Under the pieces are notes generated by a model. That model saw nothing but the letters and a program-made list of their open reading frames with translations, did no database searches and was not told the DNA's origin. From NCBI GenBank assembly GCA_022316685.1, contig JAKJHU010000030.1:11222360-11286359 (forward strand): a DNA stretch of 64,000 nucleotides, read 5' to 3'. The first letter of the stretch is position 1. Every line of letters begins with the position of its first letter. The stretch is from Progne subis subis (taxonomy: Eukaryota; Chordata; Aves; Passeriformes; Hirundinidae). Positions 11,801-24,470 of the stretch are shown here, in pieces. A program made the translations under genes and the position numbers.

Positions 11801-14800
11801 AGAAGTCTCTGTTTAGCTGATCTGCATTTTCAGGTTAGTTTCTGCCAAAAATTGAGGATAGAAAAAGGTGAATATGAGACTGTGACTCTTAATATATCTG
11901 TCTGCATGGTTCCTACTGGTGGGTTTTCTTTCTGTGTAAAGAAGAGAGAACCTTAATTTACATTGTCTTATCCAGGTCACATAGACAAAAGTTATTATAA
12001 TTCAGTTTCTCTGCATTGCTGGATCAAGAGCTGAGTCAACCCTGCTGGGATTTAACCCACGTTCCAGGGAGTCTAGGTATTTCATATCTGATACTTAAAC
12101 TTCTAAGCAAATAAAATTTGTTCTTGGAGATGTACCAGTGTGCGGTCAGATTTTATTGTGTTTCTGTTTGAAATTCACCCACAAGTCTGAGAAATTCCTA
12201 CATTTTAACCAGCACAGAGTATCTCCTATGTTGATCTATTTACCTTTTCTTTTCAAGAGCATTCAAATTACTAGGATTTCAGTGTTTTTCAAAATTATTT
12301 TAAGCTCAGTGCAATTCCATTGAGATCCACAAATGCCTTAGATTTATGCCTGCTCAGTAGCTGGTGCTCAATTATTAATTCACTAATGTCTGTAAAGTGC
12401 TTTGAAGATGAAAAACATTACATTGTAGAACTGCTAACTGATACTTGGATGCTACTATCATTGCTGCTGAGGCTGTTAGAAAATATGCTTGGAACACATC
12501 CCCAAAGGCACATGATGAGGAAAGGTCATCTATGGCAGTAGTTTATGCAGAAAGGAGTAAATCAGACTGAAATTCTAGAATTGCTGTTCTTTTTTAATGC
12601 AGACTCCAAAAATCAGTAGAGTTATGAGATCAGATTTTTTTTTTTCTTTGAATGAAATATGTTTAAGTATTAATAGATCAAAAGTGAAAAATCATATAAA
12701 AAGTAATTTAAAACAATAAGGTGAAAAGGACTTTCCAGTAGCTTCTGGGAAGGTAGGCCACTGAGGTTTTGTCCTCTACTCCATTACTTTGTAAGTGGAT
12801 GGGGAGCTGAGTTTAAATGTGAAAGAACAGCCCTTCAGGCAGCTACAGAGAATATGGGGACATGGCAATGGCCTTTGATGGCCTCTGTCACTGCAGAGCA
12901 ATCCTCTTTGGGTTCTGCAACAGCACTGCTGGGCTTCTGCTCCAGGAGGATACCTTTTTAACCCATCATGGCCTTTTGGTGGGGTGAAGCCAGAACCCTA
13001 AATAAACACCCAAGATCTCAGCGCACAGGATTTTGCCTCCAGGCTCTGCCATCTGCTGTAAGTACAGTGATGCCTTTATAGGATCCTCTGGTTTCCCTCA
13101 GGCCCACCCTTCTGCTGAGAGTTGTCCTTCCCTCTGTCTGAGATGTTTGTAGAGAACAGGCTTGTATTGATTGCTCACACACCGTCTTCATACTCCACAG
13201 ACACACAGTCCTGATCAACAGATACTTTGGGCGTTTTGCTACACTTATGTTGCTGTATTACAAAACACTGCTCTCCACTCCCAGATTGCAAATGCTGCTG
13301 ACCCAAACTCCTGCCCCTGCTGTAGAGCACTACCTTTGAGAAAAACTTGAAAGGGCTGTTTGGCTCCGAGCAGAGGTCGGTTGAAGTGATTAGATAAAGC
13401 TTTGACCCCAGGTGTCAGAGTCCTTTATTTGAAAAGCATTTTGAAAGAGCTAAGCCTCTACCCTGAGCAGCAGAATTGAGCAGATGAAGCCCCCACCAGA
13501 CCTGAAACACTTAAGAAGTGTGGAAGACAACCAGACAAGTTCAAACACCCTGTTTTAGGTTGTATCTGCAAGCAATGGAAACCAAAACAGCACCACCCCC
13601 CCCCTCCCCACCCCCCCCCCAAAAAAAAAAAAAAAAAAAAAGGTCAAGAGGAAGGTTAGGAAGCTTTATCCTTGATAACTTGTTCTGAAGCACTTGAGGC
13701 TTTTAATACTTTTGGTCAACTCAGCCAGACTTGGCCAACACTGAAGCTGTAATGCAGGCATTTAAGAACATTACTTCACATAAAAATAGAACATATGAGT
13801 TGAGTAACACAATTTTAAACAGAGGATATTAGAAGAAATTAAAAATAAAAGACAATTGTCTTCAGCCAAGCCCCAGTTTTAGGGAATGAAGCCCTTGATA
13901 AGAAACACAACACTGAAAGGAATCTGGAACAAAACACTCAGACAGAGGCTATTGAAAGATGCAGACTTAACTACATAAAACACATTTCGAATTTGGATAA
14001 CAAGGGAAGAAAATTAGTTTAAGTTAAAGACCACAGACAGTTATTGAGACATTGTGGATATAGGAAATTTAAAACACAAGATACAAAGGACTGTGGAAGA
14101 CAGGAGATGTTCAATGCTGACAGCCTCTGAAATGCAGCTCAGGAAGCAATATATGTAAATTCAGATGCAAGCAGAACAAGTAAAGTTAATGTTTAACATC
14201 TGAAGAAAGATGCAGAAAAAGAAACATATTTGCCAAAATGTTCAACAGCCCACTCAATAAGTTCTACATGGGCAAAGCAATTTCTCCTTAAAAGCAAAAT
14301 ATAGTATTGCCAAAAGAGAATAATATACTATCAATGTGTGGGACAAAAAAACTTATCAGGTCTGGTGAACATAATTTCACAGGCTACAAGAATCAATAAT
14401 GTTAACTCTGTCTTCAGTAAACATGAACTGATAAAATCATGCACTAGCATGTGGGTGCCCAGCTAGCCCAGAAAGGAAGGTCTGCTGCCAGGAGCAGCAA
14501 GGGCAGGCTGGTGGCAAGGGCAGGCTGTGAGGGTGGGCAGGCTGTGCCCTCTCTCACAGAGGAGGTTGGTAAGAGCAGCGAAGGTCAGCCTCAGTCCAGC
14601 CCTTGTGCATGGCCATGGGGCCAGGCACATCCAGTCCAGCAGGACATCGGTTAAGGGTCAGGACCAGTGAGGGAAAATGTCTAATCTCAAATGCAGTTCT
14701 TGAGCAGAGTGGACCCAAAAAGGTGCCTCATAGCTGTGATACATCCAGGTATGCTTTGTGTGACATCTGGCCTTGAGTGCAAACCCCAGGGAGTGGAGAT

Positions 14801-17189
14801 GGAGGCTGCAGAGCATGTTGCTATACCTTAAGACAGTAATTTGACATCTGTATCTGCATGTAGCATATGGACTCTTATTCTTTTGTATGTATTTGGTTTT
14901 TTAGGTTTTTTGTTTGTTTGTTTGTTTGGTGTTTTGTGGTTTTTTTTGTTGGTGTTTTTTCTCTTTTTTCCCTTTTTTAGCAGACGAAAAATACCTCTTT
15001 CAAAGGCATGCTAAAGTATTAATAGCCTAAAGTCTAACGTGCTACAGTGTACCTTCATCAATGAAATCTTCTTGTTCTGGAGACATAACAGTGCTAGTGG
15101 TGGGGAAAAACTGCTAGGAGATTTATTAGAGCCTCTCAGGGATGTTACACATCCTCATTTTCGCATATGCTCCACTACCATATAAAAAAGAAGCTGTGGC
15201 CTGCTGAGTGGACTCCATCCCCTCTATTACTGTAGCTATATAGGCACAAAGAAATTTTGTCTCAACAGTCACTTGGTGAATGACACAATCTACATGACTT
15301 GTGCACAAGTCTACATGACTTGGATAATGAGGGAAAATCTTACTAACCAAAGCTGAATCCTCTAATTGCTCCTGGAACATATACAAGGGAGTATAGGATA
15401 TAGGTCCAGCTTCACAAAACATTTGCTTTACCAGAGGAAAGAAGCTAAGTTGTTTATTGTGCAGTTATTTTATCTGAAAGAAAGGTCCGGAATAATATTT
15501 TCCTTTTGCCTTGGCCTTTTTTCCAGTGCCAAGACTTGCATAATCCCTAGCCAGCTTCTGACACACTGATGGTTCGATGGTTCTTGTCTGAAATGATGAG
15601 TGCTCAAATATCACTGGAATCTTTGGGACCACCTCTTGGCTCATGGGGAAAAAAAAAAATGGAGTAAAATGAGTCCTTGATTCTTTATTGTCAAAGTGAA
15701 AAGTCGGGAGCTGATGCAGGAATAGGCTGATTTAGACTGAAGGTCAATCTGATCCAGAGCCCTGTCTTCTGACAGTACCAATTGTTCTCCAGAGATAAAA
15801 GAGCAAGGGCAGAAAAAACATGCTTACCAAGTTAATGTGCTGCAGAGATATAAAAGTCATGCAGCCTAACTTCGCAGATTATTTCTGAGAAATCTGGTAG
15901 GCCACCTTAGTGAGCCAACCATATGCTGAACCTGGGAAAACACAGGTTGCTTCAGAGGTCTATCTATTTTAAGACAGAATGCTAGTGGAAAGGCATCTGT
16001 TTGTCATACTACTGACAGCTGGATTGTCTGATGAGACGTCAACAATGCCTTTGAATATTTCATGATACTAGAAATTTGTTTACTACTTAGAGCAAGGATT
16101 TAAAATCAAGTGTTTTAGCTCTTTGAAAGGTGCTTAAACTCAGGCCCCATAGCAGTGAAACCTGTGGTTTGCCCAGCAGCTGTTGCTGAAGTAGTTCTAT
16201 TTTTGCATAATGTCTTTAAATAGCAATTAGAACTGAGCCTGAATCTTGTCTTGAATGATGTCATACTACAGAATCCAAAGAATGAGGGCAGCCTAGCATT
16301 ATTTGCAGGCAAATTTTTCTCTGAATTTTATACTTCAAGTCAGTCTTCTGCCTAGAAGCCCCTAGAAATCTACTGCTTTGCTATATAACTTGTCTGCAGT
16401 TACCATAACCATTAGCCAAAAGCACTCCAAGGGCTTTATAATGGTACATTAGGACATTGAACACTCCAGGGGGAAAATGAAGCTGATGTAATGGCAAATG
16501 ACTTTCAAAATATTTTATCCTGTGCCTTTAAATTTCAGGCCCTGAAAACAAAGCAAAAAAAAGAAGAAAAAGAACATGAAAGGATGAGATTAATCTGTGA
16601 CTGAAAGTCCAGCTGTGTAAACAAGTTTAGTGATTTCTTTTATCTCTAATTGGTCTTATACATTGATCTTTCTGGTGCCAAAATCACACATTTCACGTTA
16701 ATTCTTCAGTAATATAGCATTATTTCCGTATGGAATTGGTCTGAAATGTCAAGCTGATATGTGTCACTTGCAATCTGCTAACATTTCCATTTTTTCCCAG
16801 TGAATATCAACAACTGTCTTCAGTTATACTTCTTTAAAAGTCTGAACAGGAAACAGATTTATACCACTGAAAATGTGAATATAGGCACTAAAATTGTGTT
16901 AATAGTGATATTCATTGCATAAGACTTAGAAGATACTCAGCTGGCATAAATTTTTGGCCAAATTACATTAACTTCAGAGATGTCATTCCAGTTAATATGG
17001 TCAAATAATTGGCCTATAGACTTCAGAAAATAGCTGTCTCACAAATGCAGAACAGGCTGTTGTCTTTCCCTATAGTTTAGGACCTTTGAGTAACAAGATA
17101 TTCCCATAATTATGTAGACTACTCTGGAATAGACACTGGAGTAGACACTGAAAAACTCCAGTTAGACAAAAAAAACATGTGTACAGGCA
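11801..17189. other. Intergenic, no gene recognised
   Basis: AT-rich DNA with one long C/A run (annotated separately), a TTTG repeat near 14910-14930, and a GC-richer block at 14449-14660 with repeated CAGGCTG-type words. A minus-strand open frame at 15126-15422 has no recognised domain; it includes a short direct duplication of TCTACATGACTTG (about 15289-15322). Confidence 0.5.
13595..13641. repeat. C run joined to A run
   Basis: A C-rich tract of about 26 bases, broken only by a T and an A, runs straight into 21 A residues. It is low-complexity sequence of a kind prone to assembly and sequencing error. Confidence 0.95.
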
Positions 17190-17480
17190 AATTAAAGTCA
17201 ATACTGATAAATGCAAGGTGATGCACGCTGGCTGTAAAAGTAAATTAATGAGGCAACAAGCAAATGAACTGTCTATCCATCTGACACAGGTCAAAGGTAC
17301 CCATATGTGAGAAGGGGTCATCAAGGCAAAATCACAATCTGTGCGCAGCTCTGATCAGAAAAACAAATATTTTAGGTTATATGACATATGTGGCACAGTA
17401 AAATATAAAAAAGGTTGTGTCAATATAATGATGTATTATTGCCTGTGCAATTAAAGAGGATTAGATAACATTACACAGAG
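17190..17480 (+). mobile_element. Decayed CR1 LINE, reverse-transcriptase-region fragment
   Basis: Around 17193-17235 the plus strand reads like the CR1 ORF2 segment with a DKCKVMH motif (AATACTGATAAATGCAAGGT), a hallmark just downstream of the reverse transcriptase core. The following sequence, with remnants such as CCTGTGCAATTAAAGAGG, fits a diverged continuation toward the 3' end. Frameshifts and stops break the frame, so it is non-functional. The start and end are approximate. Confidence 0.65.
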
Positions 17481-17949
17481 GAATGAAAAATGTGTATGAG
17501 AAAACAACAGACTTCTGTTCTTCAGTCCTTCTATTTCTTCCACAGGATTATTAAGTTCAGAAACAATCACTGAAATACGTTTTCCTGCTATAGATGACTA
17601 AACTCTGATTACCTTGCTGTATATATTTGTGTGTGTTTGTGTATAAAGTCTAGATGTAACTGAGGTTAATAACAGGATTGATGACTAGTAAAACAGTCAT
17701 AACCAATGTAAATCTGGCATTAATTGATAATAAACATTATTTCATAACCAACCAACCAAACATAATTCATGGTTTAAGATACCCTCTAATGTTTACAAAC
17801 TTGTCTTATGATAAATAGACTTTTTGCATTTAGTAAGTCCTTTGAGGCAGGCAGTAACAGTGAGAAATAGAGTACTAGACTAGATTGATGTCAAATTAAT
17901 TCAGTTTGTAAATTTCAATTTTGCTACCAATAATTGTTTTCTACCAGTA

Positions 17950-18072
17950 CACGGCTGGAGAAGACCCTGAGTGACCTGCTGTAGTCATTCCTGTTTTGAG
18001 CAGGAAGGTTGGATTTAGGGACCTCCAGAGATGCTTCCCAACATTAATGATTTTTTTTGATTCTATGATGAA
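17950..18072 (+). mobile_element. CR1 LINE 3'-end fragment
   Basis: The segment with TTTTGAGCAGGAAGGTTGG (about 17994-18012), then GGACCTCCAGAGATGCTTCC (about 18019-18038), and then GATTCTATGATGA (about 18059-18071) matches the conserved CR1 3' UTR end, including one copy of the ATTCTRTG terminal repeat unit. It is in the same orientation as the CR1 relic 0.5 kb upstream; the two may be parts of one broken insertion or separate ones. Confidence 0.8.
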
Positions 18073-19849
18073 ATGGAAGAATACAAACAATTTTGCAGAA
18101 CTAAAGTTGGAAGAAATATTTCTGTGCTAAAAGGTGTATGTGGCTGAATGTGTTAGAAGAAAACACGCCAGAAGAAGGATTTACAGGCTGGGGCTTTTTT
18201 TCATTAATTCACTCATAATGGGATGTAAACCAGTTTCTGTGGTGTATAATAATCTGTGAGAGACAATTTCTTTCAAAATAGATTTAAATAAATTTTAGCA
18301 GACATGCATTATACGGCCTTAAACTGAAAGAGGTTAGATTTCAATTAGATGTAATGAAGAAATTCTACTGTAAGGATGGTGAGATACCAGGGCAGGTTTT
18401 CCAGTGACTGATCTGAAAAATAGAAATGACTGAGGTCCAGTATCAAGAAACCTTCTCTTTAAGTATGCAGTGTAGTTATAGATTCTGTTGACTTTTCATG
18501 GCAGTTTGTTCTTGTAAGAATGTGTTTTGGTGGGCCAAGTTAGACACCTTCTGTCCTTGTGGGAGAGCTTTTTAGGCCTGGTTTCATCAGTTGTCTGATT
18601 TCTGTGTTGAGGTAGGTTTGTTTGGCTTGCAACCAATGAAAGTAGATGCCCAGTCTTAATTAAAAAATGAAGAAAGTAGATCGAAAGTATTCATAGTTAA
18701 GAAGCCAGAAATAAATGTGAACTTCACTGATTGATTGAGTTACAAGTGTTAACAGTGATGCAACTGAAGAACGACTTTCCCCAAAGGCAGAGCCATGCCG
18801 CGGGACCTGAAGGAAAACGCCCGTGAGCCGATTTCACCTGGGGACCGACCTCTAGAGGGCAACACAGCCATATGGAATGGCACAGCAACAGAGACAGGGG
18901 CTATACAAACTGTAAAAACTGCCCCTGATCAATACAGGTGATCCTCCCTTTATATCTGAAACCCTTATTTATAGAAAACCTAACTCAAAGGACAGGTTTT
19001 ACAGAATGACACATGTCAGCAGATTTGTATGGTTACTGTGACCATATTGTACCTTCTGTTACACTCAATCGTCACCATAAAATACATGACCTTCCACTCT
19101 AAAAATGCATCCTTTAAGCTTGAAACAAACACAAAACTCTATAAGCACTCATTTTTTTTATTCTCATGGAGAAGATTAGAATGCTATACTTCGACTTCTA
19201 AGCTCTGAGTCTACAACAGCCCCAGACTACTGACCCCTTTTTTCAAAGCCCTTTTTTCAAAGCATTCCCAAACCCCCTCTCCCTGTGTGACCCAGTATGA
19301 TAATTTTTGAAGACATACATATGTGTAAATTAAATCAAAATATTCTCATAGTTATTTATCTAAGTATCCCAGTGACTTTTACCTACTACATCTCTACTTT
19401 CCTTGGATGACAGTCGCTTCACGGAAAGCATCTGCATTTTATATTAGAAAAATAAAACATATACAGCATATTCTCTGTGCTTCACTTTCAAAGAAGCAAA
19501 TCCTATTAACTGAAACAAGGATTAGGCCTTAAATTTCTTTGTTAAATAGGTAATACTATAGATATTTTGTTAGCAGTAACATAAGAGCAGAAATAGCATA
19601 TGATTATTTCTCTTAGAACACTCTGGAAAGCATTCAGTCATTAGTGCCTGCAGCCATTCACCACAGACTCCAGACTAAAACTTTCATTTTCAAATGTCAA
19701 TTTCTGCTGTTAAATTAAATGAAAATGTGGATCAGTGTGATACATCATCGTCTAAAGTAACTCCCAGGGAAATCACTGGAGTAATGCCGTTAGTTCTGCC
19801 TGCATTCTCTAAAACATTTGGGTGAACTGAAGTGGGCTGTGTACTTTGT
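18073..19849. other. Intergenic, no gene recognised
   Basis: AT-rich, apart from a short CpG-containing stretch at 18790-18900 that includes a CTCF-like site (annotated separately). A short tandem duplication of CCCTTTTTTCAAAGC occurs at about 19237-19264. Confidence 0.5.
18849..18863 (+). promoter_or_regulatory. Weak CTCF-like motif
   Basis: The 15-mer CCTCTAGAGGGCAAC agrees with the CTCF core CCASYAGRKGGCRSY at 13 positions by eye. It sits in a small CpG-containing patch in otherwise AT-rich DNA. Binding is not shown, and a match of this quality can occur by chance. Confidence 0.3.
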
Positions 19850-20940
19850 TTCAGAGGCTGCCAACTGAGATCTTCCTTCTGCCAAGGCTGTGAAGAACCT
19901 GATTGTCACCCAGGGCAGCTCTGCCCATGGATTTGGGACTGGCAAGAGGATGTGCTGTGGCATGGGTCTGGTCCTAATGCCCAGGTCAGTCTGCAATCTG
20001 TCCCCTAATCTCTACTGTGGTCCCAGTCTCTGCTGCTGTCCGGAGGGGCACCTGGCTAACTGGTTTCTGTAGAGCCAAACTGGGAGCCATGGCAGGGTGG
20101 TGCTGGTGGAGGGGCATGGAAGGGATGGATAAGGTCAGTTCCAACCAGTGCCAAGAGACCTGCAAGACACAGCTGAGCACAGCAGCCAAGGTGGTGTCAC
20201 CTCTGGGATAACAACTTCCAGAAAGGGCAAAGTGCTTCATTGCCATGAGAGCAGCCATGAAAAAATGAGTGAGAACCAGCTCTGCAGAGACCAGAGCAGT
20301 GAGGAAGAAGGGGAAGCAGGTGTTCCAGGTGCTGGAGCAGAGACTCCCCTGCAGCCTGTGGTGCAGAACATGGAGAGGCAGCCATGCTCCTACAGCCCTG
20401 GGAGGTCCATGGTGGATCAGAGATCCACCTGCAGCCCCTGGAGGAACCCACACTGGAGCAGGGTGATATTTTCTGAATGAACTGCATTCCAAGGAGACCC
20501 CATATTGGAGCATGGAAAAACTGAGGGAAAGAAGAATCACCAGAGAAAGGACTATTACAGATTGACTTGAAAACCCCTCACTTCCCAACCCCTTGCACTG
20601 TTCAGGATGGGAGAGAGTTGCAGGAGTGGTTGTGTATGAAGAAGTGAAGTTGAGCCCAGGGAGAAATAGGGTAGGGGTTGGGGGGAAGTTGTTTTAATTT
20701 ATCTTCTGTCCCTCCATCCTAATCTGGTTTAATTGACAATATATGAAATTAATTTTCCCCAAATGAAGCCTGGTTTGCTCATCATGATAAATGGCAAAGT
20801 GATCTCTATGTGCTTATCAGAACCATAGAGATTTTTGATCTTATTTTCTCCTTCATATGCCCAAGAGAGGGGAATGAAATAATAGCTGGGTGAATATCTG
20901 GCAAATAGCTGAGTTCAACTCACCCCTGCTCCAAAGATAT
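19850..20940. mobile_element. GC-richer interspersed repeat, LTR-like, family unassigned
   Basis: Base composition shifts sharply at about 19850 and returns to AT-rich by about 20940. Phrases such as GAGACCTGCAAGACACAGCTG, CAGAACATGGAGAGGC and ACTTCCCAACCCCTTGCACTG, and the segment with TTTTCCCCAAATGAAGCCTGG (20753-20773) followed by GTGATCTCTATGTGCTTATC (20800-20819), match my memory of a common avian interspersed repeat, probably ERV/LTR-derived. I cannot name the family or define TG...CA ends. A 200-codon minus-strand frame at 19986-20588 and several overlapping frames lie inside it and follow from its low stop-codon density. Orientation is probably plus, from the recalled order of segments. 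Confidence 0.5.
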
Positions 20941-21942
20941 TGAGAAAAAACATGATTTTTCTAAGGAAAATCAATATAATTTTACAGTATGATATCTTTG
21001 CTGTGCAAGAAGAGCCATGAACTAGAGGGTCCAGAGAAAAATTCCTTAAAGGATGTACCTCAAGGACAAACCTATGATGTCTCCAGTCAAGTTTGACTAG
21101 GTCTGTCTCATAAAAAGGTCTGATTTGAACCCCAATTTCTTGTAGATTTTACAAATAGAATAGAAGAATATGCAACTTAGTATTTTCAATCTCGCCTGTT
21201 CTTTCTTCCTATTTCACTAAGTGCATAATGAAGTCATTTGGAGCTGCTAGACACTATCCTCTTCAACTTATCGTGAAATTACGTTCAGGAGAGGCAAATG
21301 GATATGGAACAGATTTGTAACTGCTGCAATATTAAATCTTTTGATACCCTTATATCAACAGAGAAAGAAATACAAATCTTTCATAATCCTTTCTGCTGGA
21401 TTGAGAAATTCACGTACTTGGTATCTAATATGGACTTCGCAAGTCCTAAGCTCCCCATATAATAGAATTGTGACTGCAACCTAAGAAGAACATCTCATGC
21501 CCATTTTGCAACTGAAAATCAATTACAGGCTTGCTTTAAAACCACTTCAAATACTTCTTATCTACCTTGGTATCATCTACCTGGAAATTATCCTAAGAAA
21601 GCACTGAGAGAGCTCCTATCTGCACATATGACCAGACTCTGTCTCCCAGGAATGCATCTGGAAAATTCTCTACTGAATTTCACAATCTCAAAACAATCGC
21701 CCTCATGCACTCACGCCTTTGGTCACCAGTGTCTCCAAGATAATCTGATACTTCAGGTCTGAGAAATTCATTCTTGTTCTACTATACACCAAGCACTGGC
21801 AGTTACCAGAGGTCTCCTCTAATCTTAACAAAGAGGGGAGCGACTTCCAGGACTTGTGCAGCAATTTTTAGATCAAGCTCTACAGAAACATTTCCAGGGA
21901 CCTGCCAAGTAAATGGGAAGTACAACAGGTGTGAAATTCAAC

Positions 21943-21957
21943 CCAGTAGAGGGCAAT
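21943..21957 (+). promoter_or_regulatory. CTCF-like motif
   Basis: CCAGTAGAGGGCAAT agrees with the CTCF core CCASYAGRKGGCRSY at 14 of 15 positions by eye. It points the same way as the weaker site at 18849, about 3.1 kb away. The identification is by consensus only. Confidence 0.4.
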
Positions 21958-24390
21958 AGATCTCGGTGTATATGACCAACCGTGCAGCCCTCAGTAAAAC
22001 AACTGTTTCCAACCTGAACCTTAGGATCTGCAGAGGGTAAGCAGATGGGCATGGAAGAAGAGAGGTCAGAATTCTGATAAAATCATTGATGAAACTTCCT
22101 GATTCTAAGTAAAAATCTGTTCTCACTTGCTCTGTATGATCATCTTTGTTCTTGTTTATTACAGCTAAATTGTTTCAAACAAAAATGGCATAAAATATCA
22201 CTGAATTTGGTTATAAATGCTGCTATTGAGCTGCATCACCTATAAATTGATCAGTGACAGGAATTAAATGAAACATCTTTTGGTTGAGAGAAAGCCTTAC
22301 CAGGGTAAAAGTCGGAGGCTATGTTGGGATGCCTTGGCTTAGAAAACAGTATTTTTTTTTTTTTCACTTTTACATGTCATTGTAGTAGAGGTACTAATGT
22401 GGGTTTTATTTCTAAAATATGAGCCCCAGAAAATATTAAGGTAAATTCAAAAGACAAAAACTGGTATTCAGGAAATATGAGTAAAAGACACTTTCAAACT
22501 AATTTTCATTCATTAGGATAAACACACAGGAGAAAAAAATAATCTAAACTACAATTAGCATTTCAAAGCCATGGTGGAGCACATAGAAAGTCAGCAGACA
22601 ATGCTAGGACTTGTTTTAAAGACAGGGTCTTTGAAAGGAACTTTAAAAAAGTCCTGATATTGGTTATATCTTCTCTAATGCTGAAGACAGGACAGTAGCT
22701 GTCAGCAGAGGCAGTTGGGCTAAAAAATGACAGATCCCTCCCTAGTCCACATCCCAACTGCAGAACTACTCTGTTTACGCTTGATGCTAAGAAAGTTATA
22801 CAGCCAGGAGGAGCCAGGGAAAAAACTATAAATGAAATGTCAGCTGTCAGAAGAAAGGAGATCGAAGGCTAAATAACAGATGTGAAATCTTTTAAGCAGA
22901 AAAAAATCACAGGAGAGGGTGTCAGGGATAATGCCATTAGCAGTGACAAATGGAAATCATTGATTAAGAAAGTAGTGAAAGCAGGCAAGGGAAAAATGTC
23001 TCTGAGCTTTTATTCAGCAGTTTCAAATCTTTCAAAGATTCCTACCACCACTTCTTTCAAATGCAGAAAATACATTAGGCATAATAAAAGCACTGATCAA
23101 ATCCTTGTCAGCCTATATAATGGCTTAGATCTTTCAGGAGAATTGCCTGTCTATAGTGATAAAAACCTAATATCTGAATATCAGTGATTTACTGTTATTG
23201 TTTTGGCTAGATTACAAAGCTTGGAAAGTGATTAGAAGTTGCTATAGAGGCTGATAGTATTTTATATACGTGTGCAGACCAAAGTCTCATATTCTGAATC
23301 CATACTTTGTAAACAGTATCTTGTATTTCTGAACATGGTGAACTTATATCTGACACATTTTCTAGGAAATCCACCACATTCCAGTTACTCCAACACTATT
23401 CCTTCTCCGAGTCCATTAAATTCTTCAGCAGAAAGAGCTGAACTGAAATCAGCTGAAGTTTTGCCTTTGACTTCAACAGGGACAAGATTTTCCCCTATTC
23501 CTTTGACAACACTCACAAAAAGACATGCAATTTAAAAAGCTGAATCCAAGACCCCATATCTGCCAATCACACTTGCCTCCTCAAAGTAAACCTCATGTCC
23601 AGAAGCTATTCTTACTTCTGGAGTTCCCAGCGCATTCCTGTTCTGTGTGCCTGGCTTCAGGGTCAAAGTACTTCAGAAAATTGACTGCCTTTACATTTTT
23701 TAATTTGTCGGAACAGAACATGCTGGAGGTACTAAACAAATAATAAAGAATAAACAAATATCAAAGAATAACTGCAATAATAAGATATCCAATTTTGTAG
23801 TGAAGCATGCTGAGATGCTATTTGGAATTACTTGCCAAAAACATTTTAAGAGATTTTGAAATTGCTGATAAATAGATTTCTGAGAAACAAATCAGTGCCA
23901 GCTATTTTGAAAAGAGAGAGAAAATTACCAATAATTGGAGTGATGCAGTCAGCTATTTATACACCATTTATAGTTGGTCTTATAGGGAAATACAATGAAC
24001 TATGATACCAAATGCTTTTTAAATTTTTTTTTCTCCTTTTTTTAAGAGACAGGAGTTTCACATGTTCTCCCAACACTTAATATCCCCAGAAAAACATACA
24101 ATCGATTTTTTCAACTTAAACCAGAATTATGCAATTTCCAGCTAAACCAGGGTGATGTAATTTATCTTTTTTTTCTCAAAACAACTAAGAAAACAATCAA
24201 ATGTCTTAAATGAGAAGGTGACTGCAAACAGTCCTTGCTAGTTTCATCCACTAATGAAGTGAATAGCAACAATGTTTGACATTTCTATTGAGTCTTTCAT
24301 CCCAAATCACCTTAATCAATTTCATATCTGTTTAGACACATCTTTTAGCACTTACATATGACTGAAATCAAACCAAGAAAATGATAGGGC

Positions 24391-24393
<3 letters not shown>

Positions 24394-24421
<28 letters not shown>

Positions 24422-24426
24422 CCCCC

Positions 24427-24466
<40 letters not shown>
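24394..24466. repeat. (AC)n-C7-A39 compound microsatellite
   Basis: About 13 AC units, seven C, then about 39 A. The long A run encodes a spurious lysine tract in a short open frame. Confidence 0.97.

Positions 24467-24470
<4 letters not shown>

Noticed and set aside
15126..15422. 98-codon minus-strand frame that reads somewhat protein-like
   Set aside because: No family recognised; part of it is made by a short DNA duplication (TCTACATGACTTG), and a stop lies a short way upstream of the ATG.
19986..20588. 200-codon minus-strand open frame
   Set aside because: It lies wholly inside the GC-richer interspersed repeat, with several overlapping frames on both strands. The translation is low in recognisable motifs.
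22882..23187. 101-codon plus-strand frame
   Set aside because: No domain, AT-rich lysine/serine composition typical of chance frames here.
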